From: Bacteroidales bacterium
GTDB taxonomy: Bacteria; Bacteroidota; Bacteroidia; Bacteroidales; Dysgonomonadaceae
Length of the DNA stretch: 6,676 nucleotides
Direction: 5' to 3'
NCBI GenBank assembly: GCA_012518155.1
Contig: JAAYTC010000030.1
Span: 1 to 6,676 of the forward strand
The notes below the pieces were generated by a model that was not told the origin of the DNA, ran no database searches, and saw nothing but the letters and a program-made list of their open reading frames with translations. The translations under genes were made by a program, and so were the position numbers. Of this stretch, positions 6,282 through 6,676 are shown piece by piece. Numbering within the stretch: the stretch's first letter is position 1; the number at the start of each line of letters is the position of its first letter.

Positions 6282-6389
6282 GCCAAACAATTTGCCGGAG
6301 CCAAAACCGGGTAGCACACGAGGTTGACAGCTTGTGGGGGCGAAGGGTGAGTACTGGCAACGTCGAATGAAATTGAAAGATAATTGAAA
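6282..6389. other. Spacer between citrate synthase and the second isocitrate dehydrogenase
   Basis: This 108-bp gap has no TAnnTTTG promoter box on the plus strand, no convincing terminator and no extended open frame. The 3' part before the ATG at 6390 is A-rich, typical of a Bacteroidetes translation start. The second isocitrate dehydrogenase is therefore probably transcribed from the citrate synthase promoter. Confidence 0.4.
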
Positions 6390-6676
6390 ATGCGTAAAAT
6401 AAAAGTAGACCATCCGGTCGTGGAGCTTGATGGAGACGAGATGACCCATGTCATCTGGTCCTTCATCAAAGAGCAGTTGATATTGCCCTACCTTGACCTG
6501 GATATAAAGTATTACGATTTAAGTATACAAAACCGCGATGCTACCGACGACCAAATCACGGTGGAAGCCGCCGAAGCCATCAAGAAGTACAACGTGGGCA
6601 TCAAATGTGCCACAATCACTCCCGACGAGGCACGAGTGAAAGAATTTGGTTTAAAGAAGATGTGGAAATCCCCAAA
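6390..6676 (+). CDS. icd: NADP-dependent isocitrate dehydrogenase, eukaryotic (IDH1/IDH2-like) type, N-terminal 95 residues, cut by the right window edge
   Basis: The enzyme makes 2-oxoglutarate and NADPH from isocitrate. The visible residues follow the homodimeric eukaryotic-type subfamily closely: VVELDGDEMT (10-19), YYDLSIQNRDATDDQ (41-55), EAAEAIKKYNVGIKCATITP (59-78) and FGLKKMWKSP (86-95). Thr77 and Ser94 match the isocitrate-binding Thr77 and Ser94 of human IDH1, and even the numbering is the same. It is a different subfamily from the E. coli-type enzyme encoded upstream, with little similarity, so it is not a recent duplicate. The ATG at 6390 gives the normal family N terminus. One oddity is His20 after GDEMT, where most members I know have Arg. 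The NADP-binding residues lie outside the window, so cofactor use is inferred from the subfamily. It probably shares a transcript with citrate synthase, 108 bp upstream. Confidence 0.93.
   Translation, partial: MRKIKVDHPVVELDGDEMTHVIWSFIKEQLILPYLDLDIKYYDLSIQNRDATDDQITVEAAEAIKKYNVGIKCATITPDEARVKEFGLKKMWKSP

Noticed and set aside
6295..6310. CCGG-N8-CCGG hairpin after citrate synthase as a terminator
   Set aside because: The stem is only 4 bp and no U-tract follows.
6324..6329. TTGACA resembling a sigma-70 -35 box before the second isocitrate dehydrogenase
   Set aside because: There is no TATAAT-like partner at proper spacing, and Bacteroidetes promoters do not use this consensus.

Overview
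The window looks like a chromosomal segment from a member of the Bacteroidetes, most likely order Bacteroidales (Porphyromonadaceae or Dysgonomonadaceae-like; genus not resolvable by eye). This rests on three things seen here: the rseC-rnfB gene order that opens Bacteroidales Rnf operons; promoter boxes of the Bacteroidetes type (TTTG plus TAnnTTTG) with A-rich leaders instead of Shine-Dalgarno sites; and citrate-cycle proteins that resemble Bacteroidales family members as I remember them. No mobile element, tRNA, rRNA or CRISPR array is visible.

Layout: on the minus strand, rseC (502-912) is followed by the start of rnfB (1-423, running off the left edge). This is the head of an operon for the Rnf ion-pumping ferredoxin:NAD+ oxidoreductase. 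Divergently, on the plus strand, lie four genes of the oxidative branch of the citrate cycle: aconitase (1172-3388), an E. coli-type isocitrate dehydrogenase (3449-4705), citrate synthase (4920-6281) and the first 95 codons of a second, eukaryotic-type isocitrate dehydrogenase (6390 to the right edge). The 259-bp divergent spacer holds interlocking candidate promoters for both directions and several small repeat structures. A second candidate promoter lies just after the first isocitrate dehydrogenase and would serve citrate synthase.

Together the plus-strand genes convert oxaloacetate and acetyl-CoA to 2-oxoglutarate, the precursor of glutamate. The two isocitrate dehydrogenases belong to different subfamilies. 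The first carries an NAD-type residue set (Asp346, Ile347, Ala353) where the NADP-specific E. coli enzyme has Lys, Tyr and Val. The cell may therefore make both NADH and NADPH at this step.

The most unusual observation is that aconitase ends at a TAG exactly where the conserved C-terminal motif needs a tryptophan (TGG). The rest of the conserved tail (FKAGSALNAMRK, then TAA) follows intact and in frame. This is a nonsense mutation, a sequencing error or a readthrough site. I did not find a clearly new biological system; the window is core metabolism with a few features worth checking.
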